This document shows, one piece after another, positions 25,563 through 33,596 of a DNA stretch of 36,909 nt (positions are counted from its first letter, which is position 1; each line of letters opens with the position of its first letter). Source of the DNA: Acidobacteriota bacterium (GTDB lineage: Bacteria > Acidobacteriota > UBA6911 > RPQK01 > JACQSY01); assembly GCA_016211085.1 (NCBI GenBank), contig JACQSY010000125.1:1-36909 (forward strand), given 5' to 3'. Below the pieces are notes generated by a model that did no database searches, was not told the origin of the DNA, and was given only the letters and a program-made list of their open reading frames with translations. Position numbers and translations under genes: made by a program.

Positions 25563-27218
25563 TTAGTAGGGAAATTCTACGTGATTGAGGCGATCGCCGG
25601 CGCGCCGTCGAAAGACCGCTTCTGATAATAAGAACAACACAAAGATCAGAAGCAGGGCGGTCGCACAGGCGGCATAAGAACGAAAGGCATAAAAGAAAAC
25701 CACGCCGCTTAACAAGCCTGCTAATCCAAAGGTCAAAACCATCAAGAGAAGCAAATTGCCGGTGCCCGTGGGAACTTCTTCGTGGGGACGCGAGAAAGGA
25801 AGGGTAATCATAAACTGATGCATAAAGCTGAGGAAAAATTCTCCGGCCGCCCAAAAGAGCAACATTATGAGCAGGACGTGACCCCGGTTTCCAATTTGGT
25901 AAAGCAGGATAAAAGCAGTGGCCATCAGATAGGGTTGCAGAAAGAGGCGCCGTGCAGCGGCACGCACCGCCAGTAGAATCTTCAGCGGATCCAAGTCCCC
26001 TAGTAGGATGATCCAGCTGGCCCGGTACTGCAGACTTCGCGTCAGGAGTTGGAGGGAAAGCGGCGCCTGCCCCAGCACCAAAACCATGAAAGGAAGTAGT
26101 AGCCCGGCTGAGGCTCTTACCGCGGCGAAGGGATCAGCAACCGGCTCTTCTCCGAGCAGGAGAACTCCCCATAAGGCAAAATAAATCGGGAAAAGAACCA
26201 GGGCAGCTTTTAAACGCCAATCATCTCGCAGGTGCAGCAGCGTCAACGTCAGCATCACCCAGTTCTCGCGTTCTTTAAAGCCTGCTTTTGTTATTACAGT
26301 GAAAAGCCTTCCAGCTCTGGGTGCTGCCCGAAACGGGATCGCCTCGGTTTCATATAATCGGTCACGGAAACGTTGTGAGAATGTCCGCAACAACAGAATC
26401 ACTGCGCCCGCAATCAGCGCGGGAAGCGTCAAAGCCTGTGCCAGCCTCCGCAGGTCAAAACCGGAGAGCGCCAGATCCACGAGAGCTGCAGGCGCAAAGG
26501 GAGGCAACCATGGCCATGGGGAATCCAGGACGGAAAAACCTCCAGCCAGCCGGCTGAACTCGGGCAACAGGACAAAAGTAGAAAACAATATCAGGAGGGT
26601 AAAGAAGAGCGTTTGAATGTAGCCAATCAGATTGGTCAAGCGTGCTGAGCCGATTCGATCCAGTACCAGGGCATACAGGATCAGGGTGGACACGGCAGCC
26701 AAGATATTCCCCAGCATCGCACCCGCCAGAAATAGTGCCGCCGCCGTCACGGAGTATTTCGCTGTGAATACGACGGCGCTGGGAATGTGCAACAAGAAGG
26801 TGGCGCCAAGAAGCGTCTTCAAAAAAAGCGCAAGCTTGGCCGTCAGCAACGATGAGGCATCTATTGGAAACCATCCCAGGAAATGTTTTTCTTCGGGATT
26901 GAATACGATCACAAAATAATCGGTCACGATTTGAAAGGCGAACAGCAGACTGGTGGCCCCGACGATGATGGTGGTGGCGGCCAGCGGTTCCTGGGCACGC
27001 GTCATTTGCCACGCAAAGGCACAGCCGTAAAAAAGCATCATCAGCCGCACCAGATACCTTGGCACTCTGCTGGAGCTAAAAAACAGCAATCGTTGAGAGG
27101 ACAGCTTGAATGCAGAAAAAAGGGCCTCGGCTTGCATGCTGTTGGCTCTGAGCAGCCACGATAACGGCAAGATGAAAAGCCTTAATTCCACCACATCAAC
27201 AAGGTGAGCTGAATTCAT
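25563..27218 (-). CDS. ABC exporter permease, polytopic membrane protein
   Basis: The 551-residue protein has about twelve hydrophobic segments and soluble loops of ~30-60 residues, in the style of large ABC-2-like exporters. A conserved-looking loop is FVIVFNPEEKHFLGWFPIDASSLLTAKL. It is encoded directly after an ABC ATPase gene: its ATG lies 23 nt inside the ATPase's end, so the pair is co-translated. Together they should export an unknown substrate across the inner membrane. No substrate clue is seen. Confidence 0.82.
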   Translation of the reverse strand: MNSAHLVDVVELRLFILPLSWLLRANSMQAEALFSAFKLSSQRLLFFSSSRVPRYLVRLMMLFYGCAFAWQMTRAQEPLAATTIIVGATSLLFAFQIVTDYFVIVFNPEEKHFLGWFPIDASSLLTAKLALFLKTLLGATFLLHIPSAVVFTAKYSVTAAALFLAGAMLGNILAAVSTLILYALVLDRIGSARLTNLIGYIQTLFFTLLILFSTFVLLPEFSRLAGGFSVLDSPWPWLPPFAPAALVDLALSGFDLRRLAQALTLPALIAGAVILLLRTFSQRFRDRLYETEAIPFRAAPRAGRLFTVITKAGFKERENWVMLTLTLLHLRDDWRLKAALVLFPIYFALWGVLLLGEEPVADPFAAVRASAGLLLPFMVLVLGQAPLSLQLLTRSLQYRASWIILLGDLDPLKILLAVRAAARRLFLQPYLMATAFILLYQIGNRGHVLLIMLLFWAAGEFFLSFMHQFMITLPFSRPHEEVPTGTGNLLLLMVLTFGLAGLLSGVVFFYAFRSYAACATALLLIFVLFLLSEAVFRRRAGDRLNHVEFPY

Positions 27219-27939
27219 TGTTGCGGGAACTTGTGAAGTGAAGAAAAGCCTCTGCCAGACTGCGAGTGCCTGCCGCGTTTAACAAAACCTCCGGCGCGCC
27301 AGAAGCGGCGATACGCCCGCGATCGATAATGGCAATGCTGTCGCAGAGCGATTCCACGATCTCCATCTGGTGAGAGGAGTAAACCGCGATCTTCCCTTGT
27401 CTCTTCCAGTCTTGAAGAATTCCTTTCAAGGTGAATTGTGTCCTGACGTCCAGGCCGTCCATAGGCTCGTCAAGCAGTAGTACGGCTGGTTCGTGTAGGA
27501 GGGCAGAGGAAATCAAAACTTTTTGCCGCATCCCCCGGGAGTATTGCCGCATCAGTTCATGGCGCTCTTCACCCAGCTTAAACTGGTCAAGCAAGCGTGC
27601 TGAACGCCTGGCTATCAGCTCATCGGACAAACCATGCAGGCGTCCCGCCAGCCGCAGATATTCCATAGCGCTGAGGCCTTCATAAACTGTTCCGTTCTCG
27701 GGGACATAGCCAATCATCTTCCGCACCGCCAACGCATCAGTGCAAACATCTTTCCCCAGGACGCAGACACGGCCGCTGGAAGGCCGCAGCAGGGTGGCGA
27801 TGATTTTTAAGGCCGTTGTTTTTCCCGCCCCGTTGGCTCCGATGAGACCGAATAGCTGTCCCGGCAAAATCGCAAGATCAATGCCCGCAAGCGCCGTTAC
27901 ATGCTGGTATTTCTTAACCAGGGATTGGATTTCAATCAT
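27196..27939 (-). CDS. ABC transporter ATP-binding protein
   Basis: A 247-residue nucleotide-binding subunit. Walker A is GANGAGKTT (about 33-41), the Q-loop lies near IGYVPENGTVYEGLS, the signature is YSRGMRQKVLISSAL (SRGMRQ replacing LSGGQ, common in ABC-2 exporters), Walker B is AVLLLDEPMDGLD, and the switch His is in YSSHQME. It powers the permease encoded immediately downstream. The start has AGAGGA about 12 nt upstream. Confidence 0.95.
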   Translation of the reverse strand: MIEIQSLVKKYQHVTALAGIDLAILPGQLFGLIGANGAGKTTALKIIATLLRPSSGRVCVLGKDVCTDALAVRKMIGYVPENGTVYEGLSAMEYLRLAGRLHGLSDELIARRSARLLDQFKLGEERHELMRQYSRGMRQKVLISSALLHEPAVLLLDEPMDGLDVRTQFTLKGILQDWKRQGKIAVYSSHQMEIVESLCDSIAIIDRGRIAASGAPEVLLNAAGTRSLAEAFLHFTSSRNNEFSSPC

Positions 27940-28069
27940 GCCTGGAAGTCCTCTTCTTACGTGGCTCCGACATCTTTGTTAAGATTGCAATGAGTTGGAG
28001 CAAAGCAAGTTCTCTAGTGCAGACGACGAGAAACATGGTTTTGGCAAGGTAGGAAATTATGCTCGAAGC

Positions 28070-28146
28070 TGGTGGGCGATACTGGGTTCGAACCAGTGAC
28101 CTCCGCCGTGTGAAGACGGCGCTCTAACCAGCTGAGCTAATCGCCC
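28070..28146 (-). tRNA. tRNA-Val (anticodon CAC)
   Basis: Read on the minus strand: acceptor GGGCGAT (28146-28140) pairs with ATCGCCC (28080-28074); D arm GCTC...GAGC; anticodon arm CCGTC-TTCACAC-GGCGG, anticodon CAC; T arm ACTGG-TTCGAAC-CCAGT; discriminator A (28073) and encoded CCA (28072-28070). It reads GUG valine codons. It lies divergent from ypdA. Confidence 0.96.
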
Positions 28147-28158
28147 GTAGTGGGGCAT

Positions 28159-28188
28159 ATTCTAGAGAAGCGGAGAGTGGGCTGTCAA
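28159..28188 (-). promoter_or_regulatory. Promoter of tRNA-Val
   Basis: On the minus strand TTGACA (28188-28183, consensus) and TAGAAT (28164-28159, five of six) are spaced by 18 bp, and the tRNA begins 12 bp further on. The -35 box touches the ATG of the divergent ypdA gene (28189), so the two transcription units share this short region. Confidence 0.75.
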
Positions 28189-29178
28189 ATGAGCGAAGTG
28201 TTTGAAGTGATCGTGATCGGAGGCGGGCCAGCCGGACTAGCCTGTGGCATTGAGGCGCGCCGCCGCCACTTGAAATCACTGGTGATAGAGAAGGGCTGCC
28301 TGGTTAATTCCATTTATCATTTCCCAGTCGGCATGACTTTTTTTACCACGGCGGATCTTCTCGAGATTGGAGATATTCCCCTGGTCTGCTCCTCGGAAAA
28401 GCCCAAGCGTTCCGATGTGCTCAAGTACTATCGGCGTGTGGTTGAGCAATACCAGCTGAACGTACGGGACTACGAACGTGTGATATCGATCTCAGGGACC
28501 AACGGCAATTTTGCGGTACAGACCGTGGATCGCAACCAGGTTCATCGAACTTACCAAACGCGCAAACTGATCGTGGCTATCGGCTACTATGATCACCCCA
28601 ACATGCTAAACATCCCCGGTGAGGATTTACCCAAGGTGAGCCACTACTATGTTGAGAGCCATCCTTACTTCCGAAAGAAAGTTGCGGTCATTGGTGGAAA
28701 GAATTCAGCGGCGGAAGCGGCGCTCGAGCTTTATCGCAATGGCGCTGAGGTAACTCTTATCCACAGGCGTGAGTCGATGGACCGGGACGTAAAGTACTGG
28801 GTGCTCCCCGACATCAACAACCGCATCAACCGTCGAGAAATTGAGGCCCTGTTCTCCAGCTATGTGACGGAAATTCGCCAGGAGGAGATCGTGGTGTGCA
28901 CCCCCTCAGGATTACGAATCCTGGAAAACGATTTCGTCCTGGCGCTCACCGGCTACCATCCTGATAAGGAATTTCTCGAGAGCATGGGCATTCAGGTGGA
29001 CCCCGTCACTTATGCGCCCGTGCACAATCCTCAAACTCTGGAGAGTAATGTTGCCGGAATTTATGTGGCCGGCTCCGTTGTGTCTGGAAAAATGACCAAC
29101 CGCATCTTCATTGAAAACGGTCGTTTTCACGGCACTCAAATTTTCCAGTCACTGGAAATCTCTTCTTTGACCGTGTGA
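28189..29178 (+). CDS. ypdA: YpdA-family bacillithiol-disulfide reductase-like flavoprotein
   Basis: From ATG 28189 the protein is 329 residues. The first Rossmann motif is VIVIGGGPAGLACG (7-20); NSIYHFPVGMTFFTTADLLEIG is the YpdA hallmark; VAVIGGKNSAAEAALELYR is the NAD(P)H-binding motif. Known YpdA proteins reduce bacillithiol disulfide with NADPH. The cysteine of the usual GGGPC motif is alanine here (A15), with Cys19 four residues on, so the mechanism may differ from the staphylococcal enzyme. An upstream in-frame ATG (28150) lies against the tRNA and is unlikely. GGAGAG stands ~12 nt before the chosen start. Confidence 0.92.
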   Translation: MSEVFEVIVIGGGPAGLACGIEARRRHLKSLVIEKGCLVNSIYHFPVGMTFFTTADLLEIGDIPLVCSSEKPKRSDVLKYYRRVVEQYQLNVRDYERVISISGTNGNFAVQTVDRNQVHRTYQTRKLIVAIGYYDHPNMLNIPGEDLPKVSHYYVESHPYFRKKVAVIGGKNSAAEAALELYRNGAEVTLIHRRESMDRDVKYWVLPDINNRINRREIEALFSSYVTEIRQEEIVVCTPSGLRILENDFVLALTGYHPDKEFLESMGIQVDPVTYAPVHNPQTLESNVAGIYVAGSVVSGKMTNRIFIENGRFHGTQIFQSLEISSLTV

Positions 29179-29227
29179 GGCTCGACATTCAGTGCTGGTG
29201 CCGGCTCCTCCGTTTCACTCTGCTTAA

Positions 29228-30502
29228 ATGAAAAAAAAGGAACGCGCCTTGCTGGTGGGAATTTGCCGGAGTTCGCGGGAGAGGCTCAGGGAGCAGGAAT
29301 CGCTGCAGGAGCTCACCGAGTTGGCGGAAAGCGCCGGCGCCGAAGTGACGGCTACTTTCATCCAGGAAAAGGCCCATCCGGATCCCGCCTTCCTGGTCGG
29401 CGCCGGCAAACTGGAACAAATTCGCTCCGAAGTGCTGGGAAAGCTCGCCGACCTGGTGATTTTTGACGAGGATCTTACTCCCGCTCAGCTCCGCAACCTG
29501 GAGAATCGCCTTGAGACCAAGGTGGTGGATCGCAGTGAGCTGATTTTGGACATCTTTGCCCAGCGAGCACGCAGCCGCGAGGGCAAACTGCAGGTCGAAC
29601 TGGCTCAGCTGGAATATCTGTTGCCTCGCCTCACAGGGAAGGGACAGCTTTTGTCACGGCTGGGAGGCGGAATCGGCACACGAGGACCTGGAGAGACTAA
29701 GCTCGAGGTGGACCGCCGCACCATTCGCGGGCGCATTGCCCGGGTCCGAAGGGAACTAGAGCGGCTGGAAAAAAGACGTTCGCTGCAACGGCAGAAACGC
29801 AAGAGCATTCCTATTCCTGTGATCAGCCTGGCGGGCTATACCAATGCCGGCAAATCGACCCTGTTCAAACGGCTGACTCGACAGGAAACTTATGTCAGTC
29901 CGCGTATGTTTGCGACGTTGGACCCTCTGGTCCGCAAACTTCGCCTGCCCGGAGGGCACGAGGTGCTCCTCAGTGACACGGTGGGCTTCGTGCGAAAGCT
30001 CCCCCCCACCCTTGTCGCCGCCTTCCATGCCACGCTTGAGGAGACACTGGAAGCTGATTTGATTTTGCACGTGATCGACTGTTCGCATGAAAATTACGGC
30101 GAACTCAGGGCAGCGGTGTACGATGTCCTCAGGGAAATCGGATTGGTGGACACACCGGTACTGGAGGTTTACAACAAGATTGACCTGGTGCGCGAACCCT
30201 TCCCCATAGACAACCCTTGCGACGTGGTTTTCATATCCGCGTTGACCGGAGAAGGAGTGGATCGGCTGCTTCAAAAAATCGAGGAGCTGATAGGACGTCA
30301 TTACCGACGGGTGAGCATGACCCTTCCCATGGAACGCGGTGATCTGCTTTCGCAATTACGCGAGCGAGCGTTAATTGAGTCCGAAGAATACCACGAAGAT
30401 GGAATTTGGTTGCGGGCCCAGGTGCCTTTGCCCGACCTGGGCCGTTTTCAGGAATTCTTGAATTTCGAAGATGTTTCGATTAGCCATCGTCGGAAGGCCT
30501 AA
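29228..30502 (+). CDS. hflX: Ribosome-associated GTPase HflX
   Basis: The 424-residue protein has the HflX N-terminal domain (DPAFLVGAGKLEQI; VIFDEDLTPAQLRNLE), the linker GGGIGTRGPGETKLEVDRR, then the GTPase domain: G1 GYTNAGKST, G3 DTVGF, and NKID for guanine specificity. HflX splits or rescues stalled ribosomes, notably in heat stress. Its last 32 bases overlap the next gene's start, so hflX and der are co-translated. Confidence 0.97.
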   Translation: MKKKERALLVGICRSSRERLREQESLQELTELAESAGAEVTATFIQEKAHPDPAFLVGAGKLEQIRSEVLGKLADLVIFDEDLTPAQLRNLENRLETKVVDRSELILDIFAQRARSREGKLQVELAQLEYLLPRLTGKGQLLSRLGGGIGTRGPGETKLEVDRRTIRGRIARVRRELERLEKRRSLQRQKRKSIPIPVISLAGYTNAGKSTLFKRLTRQETYVSPRMFATLDPLVRKLRLPGGHEVLLSDTVGFVRKLPPTLVAAFHATLEETLEADLILHVIDCSHENYGELRAAVYDVLREIGLVDTPVLEVYNKIDLVREPFPIDNPCDVVFISALTGEGVDRLLQKIEELIGRHYRRVSMTLPMERGDLLSQLRERALIESEEYHEDGIWLRAQVPLPDLGRFQEFLNFEDVSISHRRKA

Positions 30503-31820
30503 CGTCGGAAAGTCCACCCTCTTCAACCGGCTCACGGGTGCGCGCCGCGCTATTGTGGGAGATGAGCCGGGCATTACTCGTGACCGGCTTTACGGTACGG
30601 CCCAATGGAATTCCCGCCGGTTCGAGGTGATCGACACCGGAGGAATCATCCCAGACGAAAAGGAACTGATCCTCGAGCGGGTGCTGCAGCAAACGGAAAT
30701 CGCCGTGGCGGAAGCGGACCTCGTGCTGTTGCTGGTCGATGCCAGGGACGGATTAACGCCTGTCGACCGCGCCTTGAACTCCCTTCTGAGGACGCGCAGC
30801 AAGGAATATTTCATTGTGGTCAACAAGGTGGACGTTCCCAGCCAGGAGCAGTACGCTCTTGAGTTCCACTCCCTGGGCACCTCCCCGCTGTTTGCAATTT
30901 CCGCGGAACACCGCCAGGGAATTGCAGAGCTGGTGGATGCCATTCTGCCGAAAGTACCGGAAACGGAACCGCAGCAGGAGCAGGAAGAGATACCGGTGGC
31001 CATTATCGGACGTCCCAACGTGGGCAAATCTTCGCTCCTGAATTGCCTGCTGGGCGAGGAGCGCGCCATTGTGACTGATGTTCCCGGCACCACCCGCGAT
31101 GCAGTGGATAGTCTTCTTTCTTACCAGGGACGAATCTTTCGGTTGGTGGATACCGCCGGCATTCGGAGAAAAGGAAAGACCCGTCTCATGGCGGAAAAGC
31201 TCAGCGTGGTCATGGCCCGCAAGAACATGGAACGCGCCCAAATCGTACTGCTTGTCATCGATCCTCAGGAGGGTATGACCCACTTGGACGCCACCATCGC
31301 TGGCTATGCGCACAAAACCGGAAAATCGATCATCATTGTGGTGAACAAATGGGACTTGATCAGCCGGCAAATCCCGGAAGCCGACCATGGACGAGAAAAG
31401 TCCCGAATGGAAAAAGCGTTTCGTTCTCAGGCTCGCTTTCTTGATTTTGCTCCCGTGCTCTTTGTATCAGCCAAGACAGGAGAGCACGTCTCCCAGATTC
31501 TGCGCCGCGTCCAAGAGGCATTCCAGGCCCGGCAGTTTCGCGTCCCTACCGCCGAGTTGAACTCATTTTTTGAAAACCATCTCCAGCCTGCCTTTGCCGC
31601 GGGCGGCAGTTCTCGAAAATTTCCTGTGAAGTACGCGGCACAAGTCTCGGTTGCACCTCCTACCTTTGTTTTTTTTATGCGTGGCAAAGCCCGGCTTCAC
31701 TTCTCGACGGTGCGTTTTCTCATCAACCGTCTGCGTGACCGCTTCGTTTTTTACGCGACGCCGATCCGTATCGTACAGCGGACTGCAGCGGCGTCCTCAA
31801 AGGTGTCCGCTAACTCTTGA
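30471..31820 (+). CDS. der: Ribosome assembly GTPase Der (EngA)
   Basis: Two tandem GTPase domains identify Der: MFRLAIVGRPNVGKSTLFNR with DTGG and NKVD in the first, VAIIGRPNVGKSSLLN with DTAGI and NKWD in the second, followed by the KH-like C-terminal domain (VKYAAQVSVAPPTFVFF). At 449 residues it is normal length. Der is needed for 50S ribosomal subunit assembly. It overlaps hflX, and its stop lies within the -35 box of the next gene's promoter. Confidence 0.98.
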   Translation: MFRLAIVGRPNVGKSTLFNRLTGARRAIVGDEPGITRDRLYGTAQWNSRRFEVIDTGGIIPDEKELILERVLQQTEIAVAEADLVLLLVDARDGLTPVDRALNSLLRTRSKEYFIVVNKVDVPSQEQYALEFHSLGTSPLFAISAEHRQGIAELVDAILPKVPETEPQQEQEEIPVAIIGRPNVGKSSLLNCLLGEERAIVTDVPGTTRDAVDSLLSYQGRIFRLVDTAGIRRKGKTRLMAEKLSVVMARKNMERAQIVLLVIDPQEGMTHLDATIAGYAHKTGKSIIIVVNKWDLISRQIPEADHGREKSRMEKAFRSQARFLDFAPVLFVSAKTGEHVSQILRRVQEAFQARQFRVPTAELNSFFENHLQPAFAAGGSSRKFPVKYAAQVSVAPPTFVFFMRGKARLHFSTVRFLINRLRDRFVFYATPIRIVQRTAAASSKVSANS

Positions 31821-31845
31821 CACCCTTTCCACCTCTGCATATGAT
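31817..31845 (+). promoter_or_regulatory. Strong sigma-70-type promoter of the HU/IHF gene
   Basis: TTGACA (31817-31822, full consensus) and TATGAT (31840-31845, five of six) are spaced by exactly 17 bp. The der stop codon (31818-31820) lies inside the -35 box. The HU/IHF ATG is 40 bp downstream, with AAAGGTGAC as ribosome binding site. Confidence 0.85.
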
Positions 31846-31885
31846 CAGATTCTCCGGGTGTCCATAAGCAAGCAAAAGGTGACAT

Positions 31886-32152
31886 ATGGTTAAAGCGGAT
31901 TTAGCTCGAATTGTTTACGAAGCTCATGGCGGAATCTCCTATCGCGAAGCCAAAGACTTGGTGGAGACCATGATCGAACGGATGAAGTCGAGTCTGGTGG
32001 AGGGTGACAATGTAAAGCTCTCCGGTTTTGGCTCCTTTAACCTGGTCAGTCGTAAAGGACGAATCGGAAGAAATCCTCAGACCGGCGCTCAAATTGAGCT
32101 GAAGCCCAGCAAGTACGTGACTTTCCGAGCTTCCCGGATTGTAAAGTTTTAG
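31886..32152 (+). CDS. HU/IHF-family DNA-bending protein
   Basis: The 88-residue protein has the full HU/IHF fold: N-terminal helices ([33 protein letters not shown]), beta-arm region ([23 protein letters not shown]), where GRNPQTG is the DNA-intercalating tip, and [15 protein letters not shown]. It bends DNA and helps compact the chromosome; IhfA-like is plausible. It is followed nine bases later by a MerR regulator gene, the order seen for ihfA in other phyla. Confidence 0.95.
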   Translation: MVKADLARIVYEAHGGISYREAKDLVETMIERMKSSLVEGDNVKLSGFGSFNLVSRKGRIGRNPQTGAQIELKPSKYVTFRASRIVKF

Positions 32153-32160
32153 TCATCTGC

Positions 32161-32517
32161 ATGGCCAGGGCGAAGAAGCTCTTCTACAAAATCGGAGAGG
32201 TGTGCGAAATCTGTCAGATCCAGCCGCACGTGCTTCGCTACTGGGAAACTGAATTCTCCGTTCTTTCTCCCACCAAGAACAACGCCGGCCAGCGTATCTA
32301 CCGCCAAAAAGATGTGGAGCTGATCCAGCAGATCAAATGCCTTCTATACGAGAAGGGATTCACCATTGCCGGCGCCAACAAACAGCTGCTGGAAAACGGC
32401 CACGCCAACGCTTCTGAACTGCCGCTCTTTAAAAAAGATCTTTTGCAAGCTTCGCGGCAGGCACGCATTCAGCAGATCCGCCGCGATCTGGAAGAGCTTC
32501 TCGAACTGCTCTCCTGA
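32161..32517 (+). CDS. MerR-family transcriptional regulator
   Basis: The 118-residue protein starts [25 protein letters not shown], the MerR winged-helix DNA-binding motif, then [27 protein letters not shown] and a short C-terminal coiled-coil (about 85-118). It has no evident metal-binding cysteines at the C-terminus, so it is not an obvious metal sensor. It is co-transcribed with the HU/IHF gene. Its target is unknown; the metal operon just downstream is close but has its own promoter. Confidence 0.92.
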   Translation: MARAKKLFYKIGEVCEICQIQPHVLRYWETEFSVLSPTKNNAGQRIYRQKDVELIQQIKCLLYEKGFTIAGANKQLLENGHANASELPLFKKDLLQASRQARIQQIRRDLEELLELLS

Positions 32518-32528
32518 CCCTCTTTTCG

Positions 32529-32563
32529 TTGACTTTTCATATTATTCTAATAAAATATTTAGA
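32529..32563 (+). promoter_or_regulatory. Promoter and possible operator of the oxidase-ZIP operon
   Basis: TTGACT (32529-32534) and TAAAAT (32551-32556) are spaced by 16 bp. An inverted TCTAA (32546-32550) / TTAGA (32559-32563) brackets the -10 box, and another TTCTAA follows at 32567-32572. The arrangement would suit a repressor that blocks polymerase, such as a Fur/MntR-type metal sensor, but the sequence is not a textbook box. GGAGG at 32583 is the ribosome site. Confidence 0.55.
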
Positions 32564-32596
32564 GGATTCTAAAACAATCCTTGGAGGGGTACTCAA

Positions 32597-33592
32597 ATGG
32601 ATCTGAAATTGAATCGGCGCAAGCTTTTGGGCGGCGCCCTGGGGGCGTTCAGCTTCGCAGGAGCCCGTTCCTGGCTGGGGAAGGCATCGGCCCCGGAGCC
32701 GGACCAGCCGGCACATCATCCTCATGCAGTCGAGGCGATGTCGAGCTACGGCGACGTCGATCTGAACTCCTTTAATCCCTCCGATTTTCTTTATCAGTTC
32801 GACTATGGCCGGGTTTCGCGCCTCCCAGGCGGGCGGGCGCTGCGCGAGTACCAGATTGTGGCGGTTGACAAAGAGATTGAGGTCGTGCCGGGCGTGTTTT
32901 TTCCGGCCTGGACTTACAACGGGCAGGTCCCGGGTCCGACGCTACGTTGCACGCAAGGGGACCTGCTGCGTGTGCATTTTGTAAATGGCGGCACCCATCC
33001 TCACACCATTCACTTCCACGGATTTCATCCCGCCAACATGGACGGCGTCTTCGAGGTGGTGAACCCAGGGCAGGAATACACCTACGAGTTCGAAGCCGAG
33101 CCGTTTGGTTTGCACCTGTACCACTGTCATACGGTCCCCTTAAAGCGTCACATTCATAAGGGGCTTTACGGGGCCTTTATCATTGACCCCCAAACTCCGC
33201 GGCCGCCGGCCCGTGAGATGGTGATGGTGATGAACGGTTTCGACACGAACTTTGATGCTGAAAACGAGATTTATGCGGTCAATACGGTGGCCTTTCACTA
33301 TCACCGCTACCCGATCGAGGTGAAGCTTCAGGAGCTGGTGCGGATTTATCTGGTGAACGTGTTGGAATTTGACCTGGTTAATTCTCTTCATATTCATGGT
33401 CACTTCTTTAATGTCTATCGCACCGGCACCCGGCCTGATCCTGATGACTTTACCGACACGGTGATGATGTGCCAGGGAGAGCGCCACATCCTGGAGCTTC
33501 AGTTTAGAAATCCGGGGAGATTTATGTTTCATGCCCACCAGAGCGAGTTTGCAGAACTGGGCTGGATGGGATTTTTTGACGTGAAGGCATAA
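32597..33592 (+). CDS. Two-domain multicopper oxidase
   Basis: The 331-residue protein starts with an NRRKLLGGALGAFSF twin-arginine-like signal, so it is probably exported folded. Copper motifs are all visible: HPHTIHFHG (134-142), HLYHCHTVPLKRHIHKGL (173-190, with Cys177 and His185 as type 1 copper ligands), SLHIHGHFF (263-271) and FMFHAHQSEFAELGWMG (309-325). The residue after HIHKG is Leu rather than Met, which usually raises the redox potential. A histidine-rich stretch (HHPHAVEAM) follows the signal. Its substrate could be a metal ion (Fe2+, Cu+, Mn2+) or a phenol. It lies four bases from a ZIP metal transporter gene, hinting that oxidation and uptake of a metal are linked. Confidence 0.92.
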   Translation: MDLKLNRRKLLGGALGAFSFAGARSWLGKASAPEPDQPAHHPHAVEAMSSYGDVDLNSFNPSDFLYQFDYGRVSRLPGGRALREYQIVAVDKEIEVVPGVFFPAWTYNGQVPGPTLRCTQGDLLRVHFVNGGTHPHTIHFHGFHPANMDGVFEVVNPGQEYTYEFEAEPFGLHLYHCHTVPLKRHIHKGLYGAFIIDPQTPRPPAREMVMVMNGFDTNFDAENEIYAVNTVAFHYHRYPIEVKLQELVRIYLVNVLEFDLVNSLHIHGHFFNVYRTGTRPDPDDFTDTVMMCQGERHILELQFRNPGRFMFHAHQSEFAELGWMGFFDVKA

Positions 33593-33596
33593 GGCT

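Noticed and set aside
32161..32517. MerR protein as the metal sensor of the oxidase-ZIP operon
   Set aside because: It lacks C-terminal metal-binding cysteines and is co-transcribed with the HU/IHF gene; adjacency alone is not enough.
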